Source of the DNA: Pseudomonadales bacterium
Lineage (GTDB): Bacteria; Pseudomonadota; Gammaproteobacteria; Pseudomonadales; JAHRWD01
Direction of reading: 5' to 3'
Length of the DNA stretch: 64,000 bases
Assembly: GCA_029210125.1 (NCBI GenBank)
Contig: JARGPR010000004.1
Location: 186,001 to 250,000, forward strand
The first letter of the stretch is position 1; every line of letters starts with the position of its first letter. Made by a program: the position numbers and the translations under genes. Shown in pieces: positions 47,696 to 57,906 of the stretch. The notes under the pieces were generated by a model. The model did not search any database. It was given only the letters and a program-made list of their open reading frames with translations, and was not told the DNA's origin.

Positions 47696-48043
47696 ATGCC
47701 TGATCTTCAGACACCAAAAACATTGGAACTCACGGACCAAGCTGTCTCCAAGGTGAAAAGCCTGATGGGAGAAGAGGGAAATGCTGAGCTGAAACTGCGG
47801 CTTTATATTACCGGTGGCGGTTGCTCAGGTTTTCAGTATGGCTTCAGCTTTGACGAAGAGTTTGACGAAGAAGATACTCAGATCGAGAAGGATGGCGTCA
47901 CGCTGGTCGTTGACCCGATGAGCTTTCCCTATTTAATCGGCGGCACGGTCGATTATACCGAGGGGCTTGAGGGCTCAAAATTTATTGTTAGCAACCCAAA
48001 TGCAACCACGACCTGCGGCTGCGGCGAGTCATTTTCGATTTAG
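47696..48043 (+). CDS. erpA: Iron-sulfur cluster insertion protein ErpA
   Basis: A 115-residue A-type carrier that delivers Fe-S clusters to apo-proteins, for example in isoprenoid synthesis and respiration. The three ligand cysteines are C43 in [11 protein letters not shown] and C107/C109 in [11 protein letters not shown]. The N-terminal [20 protein letters not shown] and the absence of the IscA extra residues support ErpA. A perfect hairpin terminator follows. Confidence 0.94.
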   Translation: MPDLQTPKTLELTDQAVSKVKSLMGEEGNAELKLRLYITGGGCSGFQYGFSFDEEFDEEDTQIEKDGVTLVVDPMSFPYLIGGTVDYTEGLEGSKFIVSNPNATTTCGCGESFSI

Positions 48044-48076
48044 CTCAGTTCTCAATCTCCAATCCCCAACCCTCAT

Positions 48077-48106
48077 AAAAATGCCGCAAATATTTGCGGC
48101 ATTTTT
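48077..48106. terminator. Intrinsic terminator after erpA
   Basis: A perfect 30-base palindrome with A5 at the left and T5 at the right end around TGCCGCAAA; usable from either strand, between convergent erpA and the DUF3106 gene. Confidence 0.92.
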
Positions 48107-48172
48107 GTTGGTGTATGCTCTTAATTAGCGCTCTCTGTTTATTAGTCTCTTTTGTTGAATGGACCCTGCTAG

Positions 48173-48673
48173 CTACGGCACACGCCTCATTGGCTTTGGC
48201 GCAGGGCGAGATTGCTGGATGCGCTGCCTAATGTGAGCACGTTGTTCCGGCGTCATGCTCTTCCATTTGCGTTTGATTTGCGCGCGTTTTTCCCTGGGCA
48301 TACTGTTGAATTGTTGGTGTCTTTGGCGAATTTGCTGCCGCTGTTGGGGAGTCATTTGATGAAACTGACGAAATCGTTCGCGCAGCTTGATTTGTTGTTC
48401 CTGGCTTAGTCCCTGCCACCTCTTCAGGCGCTGCCCGGCGGTTATTCGCTGTTGCGGCGTCATTGCATTCCAGCGGTCCAGCCCCTTAAGTATATGAGCG
48501 CGTCTTTCTAGCGGTAGTTCATTCCATCTGTTTTCCATCCGTTGCAGTGACGTTTTCTGGCTGGCGCTTAGCTCTTTCCACGAAATACCTGCGCTTTGTT
48601 CAGCCCAGCTTGCGGTGCTGGCAAACAATAGCAACAGGGTTAGATGTCGGGTGATCTGTTTTAAATTATTCAT
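48173..48673 (-). CDS. DUF3106 domain-containing exported protein
   Basis: A 166-residue protein with a signal peptide (LTLLLLFASTASWA) and then a chain of short helical repeats of the type W-x3-(S/T)-x2-(Q/E)R, for example WNAMTPQQRITAGQRLKRW and WKSMTPEQRAHIRQRIQQS. This is DUF3106, a basic, Gln/Arg-rich periplasmic protein of unknown role, related in pattern to the repeats of CpxP/Spy-like proteins only in being helical and basic. It is the last gene of the sigma-factor operon, overlapping the one before by 4 bp. Confidence 0.85.
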   Translation of the reverse strand: MNNLKQITRHLTLLLLFASTASWAEQSAGISWKELSASQKTSLQRMENRWNELPLERRAHILKGLDRWNAMTPQQRITAGQRLKRWQGLSQEQQIKLRERFRQFHQMTPQQRQQIRQRHQQFNSMPREKRAQIKRKWKSMTPEQRAHIRQRIQQSRPAPKPMRRVP

Positions 48674-48921
48674 AACGGTTCGGTTGTTTCTGGTGTTTGT
48701 GTTGATGGGTCAGGTTGAGGAACAGCAAAGGGATCACGCCACGACCCGACACTGGGTTTGGGGTTTGAATCGGCAGTCCTTGATTGATGGTTTGCTGAAT
48801 CACCGTCTGGTTCCCACAGGCCAATAAACTCAAGTAATTCGATATCCATCGGTTGACCGCCCAGACTATAAAACGGCGCGCCTAACGTAAGTAGTATCAA
48901 TAAACAGCTGGATTTCTTCAT
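48670..48921 (-). CDS. Small exported protein of the sigma-factor operon
   Basis: An 83-residue protein with an N-terminal signal (CLLILLTLGAPFYSLG). After it comes MDIELLEFIGLWEPDGD, a motif I associate with small proteins encoded in operons of this sigma-factor/DUF3106 type, and a Pro/Thr-rich end. No enzymatic motif is visible. It overlaps its neighbours by 4 bp on both sides (48918-48921 and 48670-48673). Confidence 0.68.
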   Translation of the reverse strand: MKKSSCLLILLTLGAPFYSLGGQPMDIELLEFIGLWEPDGDSANHQSRTADSNPKPSVGSWRDPFAVPQPDPSTQTPETTEPL

Positions 48922-49295
48922 GACTTAACCGCTGGGTCCTCAAGCATCATCCATTGATACATCTCAAGGTTGCTGAGTAATTCAAAGGTTTCGTTTGATT
49001 GAAGAAGTTCAAAATCATCAGCATGGGGCAGTGTCTGAGGCGTTATATCCGCAGTTTGGAAGCGGCTAACGGGGATCAAGACGATGGCAGCGCTGGCAAT
49101 GGCGAGCGCAACCGCAGCCCTCGACCCGGAAAAAAGTGATTTTCTGGCGGGGTTTGCCAGTGCCTGCTCCCGAATGGAGCGCAACTCTCGTCTGGTATCA
49201 CCATCAATATCGTGGATATTGTCATCAAGAGCCTGTTGCGAGCGTGCAACAAAGGTCTGATTTTGAGTGGTTGGGCTGGTTTTTTTAGATCTCAT
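48918..49295 (-). CDS. Probable anti-sigma-like membrane protein (DUF3619-like)
   Basis: A 125-residue protein with a basic cytoplasmic N-terminus (ARSQQALDDNIHDIDGDTRRELRSIREQAL), one membrane helix (AAVALAIASAAIVLIPV, about 64-80) and a short acidic periplasmic tail ending EMYQWMMLEDPAVKS. The layout and the position after the sigma gene fit an anti-sigma or DUF3619-type regulator. No zinc-binding anti-sigma motif is visible, so the function is inferred from context. It overlaps the sigma gene by 11 bp. Confidence 0.68.
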   Translation of the reverse strand: MRSKKTSPTTQNQTFVARSQQALDDNIHDIDGDTRRELRSIREQALANPARKSLFSGSRAAVALAIASAAIVLIPVSRFQTADITPQTLPHADDFELLQSNETFELLSNLEMYQWMMLEDPAVKS

Positions 49296-49914
49296 TTGAA
49301 AACTCCTTTAGCTGCAAGCGCAATTTTTTGACGGCGCGGGAATAGTGGGTTTTGATACTGCCCACACTACAGCCCATAGCTACGGCCGCTTCTTTTTCGG
49401 TTAAACCCTGCCAGCCTCTTAACAAGAAAGCTTGTTGCTGTCGCAATGGAAGTTGATTTAGCGCAGCTTCGAGTGCGCGGTTAAAATATTCAGTCTGAGT
49501 TTGTTGTTGGGGGCCTGGTGAAAACAGGTCGACGGCTTCGATCTGCTCATCGCTATCTCTGTGTTGCGCCGGAGGCTGAAAAATACTCAGAGGGCCTTTG
49601 TTCTTGCGGTGCCAATCCCGGATTCTATTTTGCAGGATTCGGTGAAAAAGTGGCGGCCATTCCCCCGCAGGCTTGTCCGCGTAGCGACTGGATAACTTAA
49701 ACATCGCATCCTGAACGATATCCAGGGCTTCATCTCGATTCCCGGTTGCCATCCGCGCCATGTAGAATGCTTTTAGTTCCACACCACTCAGGAACTGGTT
49801 CAGCGATGGTTGAATGGTTTCCAGCTTGGTTTCACTCTTTAATGGGTGATTTATCGACAGGTTAGCGGAATTTTGCCGACCGGTGCAATCTGTAAATCTC
49901 AATGTGAATGACAA
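49285..49914 (-). CDS. ECF-type RNA polymerase sigma factor
   Basis: About 209 residues. Region 2 covers FYMARMATGNRDEALDIVQDAMFKLSSRY and LFHRILQNRIRDWHRKNKG; region 4 covers LEAALNQLPLRQQQAFLLRGWQGLTEKEAAVAMGCSVGSIKTHYSRAVKKLR, each given here in parts; the last is the helix-turn-helix for the -35 element. The start is unclear: the frame opens with TTG at 49914 and no ATG occurs before region 2. The downstream genes (anti-sigma-like, small exported, DUF3106) form one overlapping operon, so the factor probably controls an envelope response. Confidence 0.87.
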   Translation of the reverse strand: MSFTLRFTDCTGRQNSANLSINHPLKSETKLETIQPSLNQFLSGVELKAFYMARMATGNRDEALDIVQDAMFKLSSRYADKPAGEWPPLFHRILQNRIRDWHRKNKGPLSIFQPPAQHRDSDEQIEAVDLFSPGPQQQTQTEYFNRALEAALNQLPLRQQQAFLLRGWQGLTEKEAAVAMGCSVGSIKTHYSRAVKKLRLQLKEFSNEI

Positions 49915-50050
49915 AATACGATCCTTAGGTTTAGCTGCTGAGGTGCAAGTTTTTTAGTGGTTTCAGTAAATAACGCAGTATCTGGCCGATGGTTGACAGC
50001 GGAATCGAGGAAATTTACCGCCCAGGAGGGTAAAAACCGTATCAAGTCGA

Positions 50051-50079
50051 TGGACGCAAATCGCCGTTTCTCTTACAAT
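50051..50079 (+). promoter_or_regulatory. Candidate sigma-70 promoter for carAB
   Basis: TGGACG (50051-50056) and TACAAT (50074-50079) with a 17-bp spacer; the -10 is one base from consensus and the -35 two. It would give a leader of about 145 bases before carA. Confidence 0.55.
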
Positions 50080-50113
50080 ACGCGCTAATTTGGTTTGACG
50101 GATTCATAGGGAG

Positions 50114-50149
50114 GCGAGACGGGGCAATTGGCTCTCTCTCGCTTTTTTT
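50114..50149 (+). terminator. Terminator-like hairpin in the carAB leader (possible attenuator)
   Basis: GCGAGA (50114-50119) pairs with TCTCGC (50137-50142), followed by seven T residues (50143-50149). It lies between the candidate promoter and the carA start, so it could attenuate transcription, but the stem is short and the loop is 17 bases. Confidence 0.45.
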
Positions 50150-50229
50150 AGGCCGGTTATTAATCCTTCAATATGTTTGCTCTGAATATGGTTTTTGGTT
50201 CAGGGTGAAAATTCTCATAAAGGTATTTT

Positions 50230-51411
50230 GTGACAGAATCTTCAGCTGCGCTCGTATCTCTGCCCGCAATATTGGTCCTTGAAGATAGATCAGTATTCAA
50301 AGGGCGTTCAATTGGTGTTGCGGGTAGCGCCACCGGTGAAGTGGTATTTAATACCTCTATGACTGGCTATCAGGAAATCCTGACGGACCCGTCCTACAAA
50401 GCTCAAATCATCACACTGACCTATCCCCATATCGGTAATACCGGTGTTAATGAAGAGGATGAAGAGTCTTCTTTGATTCACGCTTCCGGATTGGTAATTC
50501 GGGATCTACCAATGCTGGCGAGTAGCTGGCGTAAAGAGCAAAGCCTCAGTGATTATCTGGAAACCCACAATGTTGTTGCAATTGCAGATATCGATACACG
50601 TCGACTAACTCGGTTGTTGCGGGACAAAGGCGCTTTGCGTGGCTGTATTATCGCTGGACAACAACCGGATAACGAACAAGCGCTGGCAGCCGCGACGGAT
50701 TTTGCCGGGTTAAAGGGAATGGACCTGGCGTCGGTCGTGACCACCGCTAAAAAATACCCCTGGACCAGGGCAAGCTGGAGCCTGGAATCCGATGATATAG
50801 AAAAAACAGAGGAGGGTGAATCCAGAGCAGCGCCGAAATTTCACGTCGTTGCCTATGATTTTGGGGTCAAGCGAAACATCCTGCGAATGTTAGTGGATCG
50901 TGGCTGTCTCGTTACGGTCGTTCCCGCCACAACTCCGGCGGCGGATGTGCTGGCGATGAATCCGGATGGCGTGTTTCTGTCGAATGGCCCTGGAGACCCA
51001 GAACCCTGTGATTACGCAATCAGTGCAATTAAGACTATTCTGGAAACGGATATCCCGGTTTTTGGTATCTGCCTTGGCTATCAGCTGTTGGCATTGGCCT
51101 GCGGTGCCAAGACTCTGAAAATGAAATTTGGACACCATGGTGCTAACCATCCGGTCAAGGATCTGGATAGCGATCAGGTATTGATTACCAGCCAGAACCA
51201 CGGCTTTGCTGTAGACAAAGAAACCTTGCCGGAAATCCTGCGCATCACCCACGTATCACTGTTTGATGGCTCGTTGCAGGGATTGCATCACAAGAAAAAG
51301 CCAGCTTTTGGTTTTCAGGGACATCCGGAAGCAAGCCCAGGCCCACAGGATGTAGCCTACCTATTCGATTACTTTGTTGAGCTAATCGAAACGCTACAAA
51401 GCAGTTTATAA
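50230..51411 (+). CDS. carA: Carbamoyl-phosphate synthase small subunit
   Basis: A 393-residue glutaminase subunit that feeds ammonia to CarB for arginine and pyrimidine synthesis. The N-terminal domain shows [16 protein letters not shown] and [21 protein letters not shown]; the amidotransferase domain has [15 protein letters not shown], nucleophile [14 protein letters not shown] and [13 protein letters not shown]. The start is GTG at 50230. carB follows after 68 bp. Confidence 0.96.
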   Translation: MTESSAALVSLPAILVLEDRSVFKGRSIGVAGSATGEVVFNTSMTGYQEILTDPSYKAQIITLTYPHIGNTGVNEEDEESSLIHASGLVIRDLPMLASSWRKEQSLSDYLETHNVVAIADIDTRRLTRLLRDKGALRGCIIAGQQPDNEQALAAATDFAGLKGMDLASVVTTAKKYPWTRASWSLESDDIEKTEEGESRAAPKFHVVAYDFGVKRNILRMLVDRGCLVTVVPATTPAADVLAMNPDGVFLSNGPGDPEPCDYAISAIKTILETDIPVFGICLGYQLLALACGAKTLKMKFGHHGANHPVKDLDSDQVLITSQNHGFAVDKETLPEILRITHVSLFDGSLQGLHHKKKPAFGFQGHPEASPGPQDVAYLFDYFVELIETLQSSL

Positions 51412-51479
51412 ATCTGATCGTTAGGCCTAATAAATAGACCTGACCTCTAAATCTGAATCGTGCCGAGAAAATACGGGAT

Positions 51480-54400
51480 ATGCCAAAACGCAGTGATATA
51501 AATAGTGTGTTGATTTTAGGCGCTGGGCCAATCGTAATTGGTCAGGCCTGTGAATTTGATTACTCCGGTGCCCAGGCCTGTAAAGCCCTACGGGAAGAGG
51601 GGATTCGCGTAATTCTCGTCAACTCCAACCCCGCTACCATCATGACTGACCCGGCGATGGCGGATGCCACCTACATCGAGCCGGTCAACTGGCAAACCGT
51701 TTGTAAAATCATTAAGAAAGAAAAACCCGATGCGATTCTGCCCACTATGGGCGGCCAGACCGCGCTGAACTGTGCGCTGGATCTATTCCATAAAGGCATT
51801 CTTGAAAAGTACAATGTCAAAATGATTGGTGCCGATAGCGCTGCGATTGACATGGCTGAAGATCGCAAATTGTTTGATGATGCGATGAAGGATATCGGTC
51901 TTGGAACACCGCGCTCAGCCATTGCCCACAGCATGGAAGAGGCGGACCAGGTTCAATCGATGATTGGATTTCCCTGCATTATCCGACCCTCCTTTACCAT
52001 GGGTGGCTCCGGTGGTGGTATTGCCTATAACCGGGAAGAGTTTCATGATATCTGCAAACGAGGTCTTGATCTTTCACCAACCAACGAATTGCAGATTGAT
52101 GAATCGCTGATCGGCTGGAAAGAGTATGAGATGGAGGTGGTGCGGGATCGCAACGACAACTGCATCATCGTTTGCTCAATCGAAAACTTTGATCCGATGG
52201 GGGTGCACACCGGTGACTCGATTACCGTTGCGCCTGCACAAACCCTGACCGATAAAGAGTACCAGATACTGCGTAATGCGTCGATTAAGGTACTGCGTAA
52301 AATTGGTATCGAAACCGGCGGCTCCAACGTCCAGTTTGCCATCAATCCAGCCAACGGAAAATTGGTAGTGATCGAGATGAATCCTCGGGTTTCTCGCTCC
52401 TCGGCATTGGCGTCTAAAGCCACAGGATTTCCCATTGCCAAGATTGCCGCTAAACTCGCGATCGGTTATACCCTGGACGAACTACAAAACGATATTACTG
52501 GCGGCGCGACCCCCGCATCCTTCGAGCCATCGATTGATTACGTGGTCACCAAAATCCCGCGCTTTACCTTTGAAAAGTTTGCCCAGGCTGACGACACATT
52601 AACGACGCAAATGAAATCCGTTGGTGAGGCGATGTCGATTGGTCGTAACTTTCAGGAGTCTTTACAAAAGGCTCTGCGTAGTCTTGAAGTTGGATGCTTC
52701 GGGTTTGATCAGAAGATTGATTTAACCCAGGACGGTGCCGCGGCGCTGGTGCGCAATCAACTGATCAATCCGAATGCAGAGCGGGTCTGGTATATCGGTG
52801 ATGCTTTCCGTTTGGGGATGAGTATCGATGAAGTTCATCAACTGTGCGGCGTTGATCAATGGTTTTTGGTGCAGGTTGAAGATCTGATTCGCGAAGAGCA
52901 GAACCTCCAGGAAACGGGTATTGAATCACTTGATAAAGACGCACTTTATCAGCTGAAACGCAAAGGTTTTGCCGACCGAAGACTGGCTGATTTGCTCGGT
53001 ACCGAGCAGAGTATTATTCGCGAATTACGGCATAAACTGGACGTAAGACCGGTCTATAAGCGGGTCGACACCTGCGCTGCGGAATTCTCCTCAGCAACCG
53101 CTTATATGTACTCCAGTTACGATGAAGAGTGCGAAGCAGAGCCTTCGGATCGTGAAAAGATTATGGTGCTGGGAGGCGGCCCAAACCGCATCGGCCAGGG
53201 TATAGAGTTTGACTACTGCTGTGTTCATGCGGTGCTCGAGGCTCGTGATCGTGGTTATGAAACCATCATGGTGAACTGCAATCCTGAAACAGTATCAACA
53301 GATTACGACACCTCCGACCGGCTCTATTTCGAGCCCGTTACCCTAGAGGACGTAATGGAAATTATCGATCTGGAAAAACCCAAGGGTGTCATTGTTCAGT
53401 ATGGCGGCCAAACGCCGCTAAAACTGGCTCGACAACTTGAGGCGCTGGGTGTTCCGATTATTGGCACCGGTTCAGATGCAATTGACCGTGCTGAGGATCG
53501 TGAGCGGTTCAAAGAGATGGTGGAAAAACTGGATTTAAAACAGCCATCCAATGCAATTGTACGAAGTGTTGAAGAAAGCATCACCGCTTCCCGTGAAATT
53601 GGTTATCCGCTGGTTGTTCGACCTTCCTACGTGTTGGGGGGGCGAGCGATGGAAATCGTGCACAGTGAAGAAGAGCTGATGACCTACATGCACGAAGCGG
53701 TGCGGGTGTCTGATGACTCGCCAGTATTGCTTGACCATTTCCTTGATCAAGCGATTGAGGTCGATGTCGATGCGATCTCCGACGGCAAGCATGTAGTGAT
53801 TGGCGGCATTCTCCAGCATATTGAGCAAGCTGGGATTCACTCCGGTGATTCAGCTTGCTCATTACCGCCCTATAGCTTGTCCGCTGAAGTGCAGGACCGC
53901 ATGCGTGCTCAGGTGATCGCGATGGCCAAAGAGCTGGGTGTAGTGGGTTTGATGAATGTTCAGCTTGCATTGCAGGGTGACGATATTTACGTGATTGAGG
54001 TCAACCCTCGTGCATCACGGACCGTACCCTTTATCTCAAAATGTATCGGTGTATCCCTGGCCAGAGTGGCTGCGGCCTGTATGGTTGGGATAGATCTCGA
54101 AGCTCAGGGTTTCACCGAAGAACGCATTCCCAAACACTACAGTGTCAAAGAATCGGTTTTCCCCTTCGCCAAGTTCCAGGGTGTAGACCCAATTCTTGGG
54201 CCGGAGATGAAATCCACCGGCGAAGTAATGGGGATCGGCGATGAGTTTGCAGAGGCATTTTTGAAGGCTCAGTCAGGAGCCGGCGAAGTGCTACCCCGCG
54301 GTGGCCTGGCGTTTTTGAGCGTACGAGAGCAGGATAAAAAGGGCATTGCTAACGTCGCAAAAAGTCTGCTGGAGCTCGGTTTTGAACTCACTGCAACCAA

Positions 54401-54686
54401 GGGCACCGCAGCAGTTATCGCGGACCTGGGTATGCCAGTTCAGGTGATCAATAAGGTAATGGAAGGCCGCCCGCATGTCGTCGATATGTTGAAAAACGGC
54501 GAGATCTCCCTCATTGTAAACACTACTGAGGGCAAACAGGCGATAGCAGACTCCTCGACGATCCGACGATATGCACTGCAAAGAAAGGTGCACTATACCA
54601 CCACGTTGGCGGGTGCCGAGGCGGTTTGTATGGCGCTGAAATTTGGCAATGAAAACAAGATTCGCAGATTGCAGGATTTACACTAA
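51480..54686 (+). CDS. carB: Carbamoyl-phosphate synthase large subunit
   Basis: A 1068-residue protein of the standard duplicated form: two ATP-grasp halves, the first starting [21 protein letters not shown] and the second [18 protein letters not shown] (near residue 560), an oligomerisation region in between, and a C-terminal MGS-like regulatory domain ([26 protein letters not shown] in parts) where UMP and ornithine act in E. coli. It makes carbamoyl phosphate from bicarbonate, ammonia and two ATP. greA follows after 47 bp, the order seen in pseudomonads. Confidence 0.97.
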   Translation: MPKRSDINSVLILGAGPIVIGQACEFDYSGAQACKALREEGIRVILVNSNPATIMTDPAMADATYIEPVNWQTVCKIIKKEKPDAILPTMGGQTALNCALDLFHKGILEKYNVKMIGADSAAIDMAEDRKLFDDAMKDIGLGTPRSAIAHSMEEADQVQSMIGFPCIIRPSFTMGGSGGGIAYNREEFHDICKRGLDLSPTNELQIDESLIGWKEYEMEVVRDRNDNCIIVCSIENFDPMGVHTGDSITVAPAQTLTDKEYQILRNASIKVLRKIGIETGGSNVQFAINPANGKLVVIEMNPRVSRSSALASKATGFPIAKIAAKLAIGYTLDELQNDITGGATPASFEPSIDYVVTKIPRFTFEKFAQADDTLTTQMKSVGEAMSIGRNFQESLQKALRSLEVGCFGFDQKIDLTQDGAAALVRNQLINPNAERVWYIGDAFRLGMSIDEVHQLCGVDQWFLVQVEDLIREEQNLQETGIESLDKDALYQLKRKGFADRRLADLLGTEQSIIRELRHKLDVRPVYKRVDTCAAEFSSATAYMYSSYDEECEAEPSDREKIMVLGGGPNRIGQGIEFDYCCVHAVLEARDRGYETIMVNCNPETVSTDYDTSDRLYFEPVTLEDVMEIIDLEKPKGVIVQYGGQTPLKLARQLEALGVPIIGTGSDAIDRAEDRERFKEMVEKLDLKQPSNAIVRSVEESITASREIGYPLVVRPSYVLGGRAMEIVHSEEELMTYMHEAVRVSDDSPVLLDHFLDQAIEVDVDAISDGKHVVIGGILQHIEQAGIHSGDSACSLPPYSLSAEVQDRMRAQVIAMAKELGVVGLMNVQLALQGDDIYVIEVNPRASRTVPFISKCIGVSLARVAAACMVGIDLEAQGFTEERIPKHYSVKESVFPFAKFQGVDPILGPEMKSTGEVMGIGDEFAEAFLKAQSGAGEVLPRGGLAFLSVREQDKKGIANVAKSLLELGFELTATKGTAAVIADLGMPVQVINKVMEGRPHVVDMLKNGEISLIVNTTEGKQAIADSSTIRRYALQRKVHYTTTLAGAEAVCMALKFGNENKIRRLQDLH

Positions 54687-54733
54687 CGACAGGGCTTTGA
54701 GCAGTCCACGTATGAACAATAGAGCTTAAAAAC

Positions 54734-55210
54734 ATGCAAAAAATACCCATGACAAAAGCCGGCGAAGCCAAACTCAGAGCGGAGTTGCTTCACCTCACCG
54801 GTACCGAACGTCCCCGCATAATTCAGGCCATTGCCGAAGCGCGTGAACATGGTGATCTCAAAGAAAACGCCGAATATCATGCTGCTCGTGAGCAACAGAG
54901 CTTCGCTGAGGGCCGTATTATCGAAATTGAAAACAAACTTGGTAACTGTCAGATTATTGATATCACCGCGATTGAGCCAACTGGAAAAGTTCTGTTTGGC
55001 ACAACCGTTGATATTTTTAATACAGATACTGAAAAAAGCGTTTGTTATCAAATTGTTGGTGATGACGAGGCGGATGTTAAGGGTGGTAAAATTTCAGTGA
55101 ATTCACCTATCGCCAAGGCGTTGATTGGTAAAGAAATTGATGATGTCGTTGAAATTACTACACCCGGCGGGCAGGTTGAGTATGAGATCGAGAACGTCCG
55201 GCATATATAA
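54734..55210 (+). CDS. greA: Transcription elongation factor GreA
   Basis: A 158-residue factor with an N-terminal coiled coil ([15 protein letters not shown] ... [31 protein letters not shown] in parts), whose tip acidic residues D and E (DLKENAEY) enter the RNA polymerase channel to stimulate cleavage of stalled transcripts, and a C-terminal FKBP-like domain ([22 protein letters not shown]). It is the third gene of carA-carB-greA and is followed by a strong terminator. Confidence 0.96.
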   Translation: MQKIPMTKAGEAKLRAELLHLTGTERPRIIQAIAEAREHGDLKENAEYHAAREQQSFAEGRIIEIENKLGNCQIIDITAIEPTGKVLFGTTVDIFNTDTEKSVCYQIVGDDEADVKGGKISVNSPIAKALIGKEIDDVVEITTPGGQVEYEIENVRHI

Positions 55211-55253
55211 AAGCTCGCAACAGATCGCTGCCAAGTACTAACGAGTTCAGCAT

Positions 55254-55293
55254 AAAAAAGGCCGCTACGTATCAAAACGTAGCGGCCTTTTTT
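55254..55293. terminator. Intrinsic terminator after greA
   Basis: A perfect 17-bp stem (55254-55270 with 55277-55293), six-base loop, A6 and T6 at the two ends; it also suits the convergent acyl-CoA dehydrogenase operon on the minus strand. Confidence 0.93.
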
Positions 55294-55354
55294 GTTTCTA
55301 GCTATTTATTAATCAGTGCGAGGCTAGCTGTACCAAGCCGGCCCGCCATCAGAG

Positions 55355-56500
55355 CTAGAGCCCTAACAGATCACCGTAGCGGTTTTGGTGATAACGAACA
55401 TCACCTAAAGTATGCTCAGTGGTACGTGCACGCTTGAGGAAGAAACCGATTTCCTCCTCATCGGTCATGCCGATACCGCCGTGCATCTGCACCGCTTCGC
55501 TGCTGGCTAGTGTGAATGTTTCACCTACTTTAGACTTGGTCAAACTCGCTGTTTTTGCCAATGCATCACCACGTTGGCCTTCATCAATAGCTTGCAGACC
55601 AGCAATAACAACGGATTTAGCTAGTTCAATTTCAGTGTACAGCTGCGCTGCACGGTGCTGTAGTGCTTGTTTGGTTCCAAGAATCGTATCGAACTGTTCC
55701 CGCATTTTGATGTATTCCACGGTGCGCTCAAAGGCTTCACGTGTGCTGCCCAGCATATCTGCTGAGATGCAGATTTGGCCAATGCTGAGGATATCCTGCA
55801 AATCATCTGCAGCGTTATCAACCTGACCTAGTACATTCGCGGCAGGAACAGAAACATTGTCAAATACTACTGTGCAGGCGTTACGGCTATCGGCCATCTT
55901 ATGTGAAGTGATCGAGACCCCTTTGGAATTAGAGTCCACCAGGAACAAGGTCAAACCGGCGTTGCTGCCCGCTTCGCCACTGGTGCGTGTTACAACAATC
56001 ATTTTGTCAGCCGAAGAGGCATCCAATACGAAGGTTTTAGTGCCGTTGATAGTAAAGCTATCGCCAGACTTGCTAGCGGTGGTACGGGTGCGCTGGGGTG
56101 CGTGAGCCGCGCCCTCTTCAATCGCAAGTGAAAGAATCAGGTCTCCCTGTACCAAAAGGGGAAGCAACTCACTTTTTTGTTCCTGGTTACCGGCAATTGA
56201 AAGAGCAGCAGCACCCAGTACGCAGGTAGAGAATAGAGGCGATGCAGCCAGCGTGCGGCCGCCCTCTTCCAGGATTACGCCGAGTCCAAGGTAGCCAAAC
56301 TCCAGCCCGCCGAACTCTTCTTCAACGGTGATTCCGCTCCAACCAAGATCGACGATCTCTTTCCAGGAATCAGTTGAGTAGCACTCGGTCACTTCATCAT
56401 CACGAATCTGTCGAAGTTGCTTAACCGGCATGCTTTTGGAGAAGAAGTCCTTGGCGGAATCCTTCAGTAGTTTTTGATCATCATTCAGTATTAGAGGCAT
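55355..56500 (-). CDS. Acyl-CoA dehydrogenase subunit lacking the catalytic glutamate (pair 2, small)
   Basis: A 381-residue member of the same class as the gene at 9519. Fold markers are LNDDQKLLKDSAKDFFSKSM, the beta domain and MREQFDTILGTKQALQHRAAQLY, with VQMHGGIGMTDEEEIGFFLKRAR at the C-terminus. The helix that should hold the catalytic Glu reads LQDILSIGQICISADM, without Glu at the LxxER position. It is downstream of a catalytic partner (79 bp gap) in the reverse order to pair 1. The two are expected to form a heteromer; the substrate is unknown. Confidence 0.87.
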   Translation of the reverse strand: MPLILNDDQKLLKDSAKDFFSKSMPVKQLRQIRDDEVTECYSTDSWKEIVDLGWSGITVEEEFGGLEFGYLGLGVILEEGGRTLAASPLFSTCVLGAAALSIAGNQEQKSELLPLLVQGDLILSLAIEEGAAHAPQRTRTTASKSGDSFTINGTKTFVLDASSADKMIVVTRTSGEAGSNAGLTLFLVDSNSKGVSITSHKMADSRNACTVVFDNVSVPAANVLGQVDNAADDLQDILSIGQICISADMLGSTREAFERTVEYIKMREQFDTILGTKQALQHRAAQLYTEIELAKSVVIAGLQAIDEGQRGDALAKTASLTKSKVGETFTLASSEAVQMHGGIGMTDEEEIGFFLKRARTTEHTLGDVRYHQNRYGDLLGL

Positions 56501-56579
56501 TATTTTAATCTCTTATAATTTTTTTGTGGGACGTTCGCTTGCGAAGGTCTCTTCATTAATGGGGTTGGATAGTTCCCGC

Positions 56580-57767
56580 TTAGCCAGTGGGCAGTTCCAA
56601 AATACGTTTGGAAATGATGTCGAGCTGAACTTCAGAGCAACCGCCGGCAATGGTCAGTGCTTTGGTAAACAACCAGGCTCGTGTTGATCCGCGTTCGTCA
56701 TCTGAGAAATTATCACGGTCATCATCACGGCCAAGACCTTGAGGTCCCATAATCGAAACCATCATTTCGGCGCTGTCTTTTGTGAGTTCAGAGCCGTAAT
56801 ACTTCAGCATTGACGTTGCAAAACCAGGGGTAACACCAGACATCGTCTCGTCAGTGATTCGTTTAGTGGTTAACGCAAAAGCCTGGGTATCGATATCCTG
56901 ACGCGTCAATTCTAGCTTCAACAGTGGATCATCGATTTTGCCATTCTCATCGCCACGGTATTTTTTGGCTGCATCATTGAGTGTCATAGAGATGCCAAAA
57001 CGAGAGGAGCCACCGCCACCAATTGAGCTACGCTCGTGTTGCAGTAAGCGCTTACCAACAGTCCAGCCTTCATTGACTTTACCGATCAGGTTGGATTTTT
57101 CAGCACGTACATTATCGAAGAACACCTGGCAGAAAGGCGATTGGCCACTAATCAATTTAATTGGGCTCAAGGATACGCCGGGGTCGGTCATGGGGAACAG
57201 TACAAAGCTGATGCCCTTTTGTTTTTGAACATTTGGATCAGTTCGTACCAGACAGAACATCCAGTCCGCATGCATAGCACCGGAGGTCCAGATTTTTGAT
57301 CCGTTGATGATAAAGTGATCGCCCTTGTCTTCCGCTTTTGTTTGCAGGTTGGCAAGGTCAGATCCCGCATTAGGTTCGCTGTAACCCTGACACCAGTGAA
57401 CATTACCGGAGGTAATACCTGGAAGGTGTTCTTTCTTTTGCTCTTCAGTACCCAGCTCAAGAAGAGTAGGACCGATCATAGTCAGGCTCATGCCGCCAAG
57501 AGGTGCGGGAATATTCATCTTTTTCATAATGCCTACGAGTGCAACGTGCTCTTCGGTGCTCAGCCCGCCGCCACCATATTCTGTTGGCCATGAAGGGGCG
57601 ATCCAGCCTTTTTCGGCACAGCGATCAAGCCACAACAGCGAGTCACCTGAACGTTTTTTACGGGTAAACTCGGCATCTGCGCCGCCGCCGTGTTTGCGCA
57701 TGCTGGCAGGACAATTCTCCTCCAGCCATGCGGTTGCTTCGGATTTGAAAGTCTCTAAATTGGCCAT
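56580..57767 (-). CDS. Acyl-CoA dehydrogenase, catalytic subunit (pair 2, large)
   Basis: A 395-residue acyl-CoA dehydrogenase. YSEPNAGSDLANLQTKAE and IWTSGAMHADWMFCLVRTD are the FAD/acyl-binding regions, VNEGWTVGKRLLQHERSSIGGGG puts the probable catalytic base at E245, and TIAGGCSEVQLDIISKRILELP is the C-terminal signature. The LxxER position matches the partner of pair 1 (E250). It is the first gene of the minus-strand pair. Steroid or branched-chain acyl-CoA oxidation is inferred from the heteromeric type only. Confidence 0.88.
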   Translation of the reverse strand: MANLETFKSEATAWLEENCPASMRKHGGGADAEFTRKKRSGDSLLWLDRCAEKGWIAPSWPTEYGGGGLSTEEHVALVGIMKKMNIPAPLGGMSLTMIGPTLLELGTEEQKKEHLPGITSGNVHWCQGYSEPNAGSDLANLQTKAEDKGDHFIINGSKIWTSGAMHADWMFCLVRTDPNVQKQKGISFVLFPMTDPGVSLSPIKLISGQSPFCQVFFDNVRAEKSNLIGKVNEGWTVGKRLLQHERSSIGGGGSSRFGISMTLNDAAKKYRGDENGKIDDPLLKLELTRQDIDTQAFALTTKRITDETMSGVTPGFATSMLKYYGSELTKDSAEMMVSIMGPQGLGRDDDRDNFSDDERGSTRAWLFTKALTIAGGCSEVQLDIISKRILELPTG

Positions 57768-57906
57768 CTGCGGTCCCTTTTGCTAATTATTATGAATCGA
57801 GCCGAATATTCTAGTCGATTGATCATGCCAAGCATATGGTCAAGAGCCACTCTTGTGGAAACAATAGTGTGCTGAAGGGATGGTTGGAGAAGTGTGATAG
57901 GTTGCG

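Larger units (their letters stand above)
49915..50229. other. Regulatory region ahead of carAB
   Basis: About 315 bases between the sigma-factor gene and carA. It holds a plus-strand promoter and a terminator-like hairpin, both annotated separately. No dapB or dnaJ gene, the usual upstream neighbours of carA, is present. Confidence 0.6.

Noticed and set aside
50050-50088. Possible 12-codon leader peptide with three Arg codons before carA
   Set aside because: The ATG overlaps the better-supported promoter and has no Shine-Dalgarno sequence; the Arg content is probably chance.
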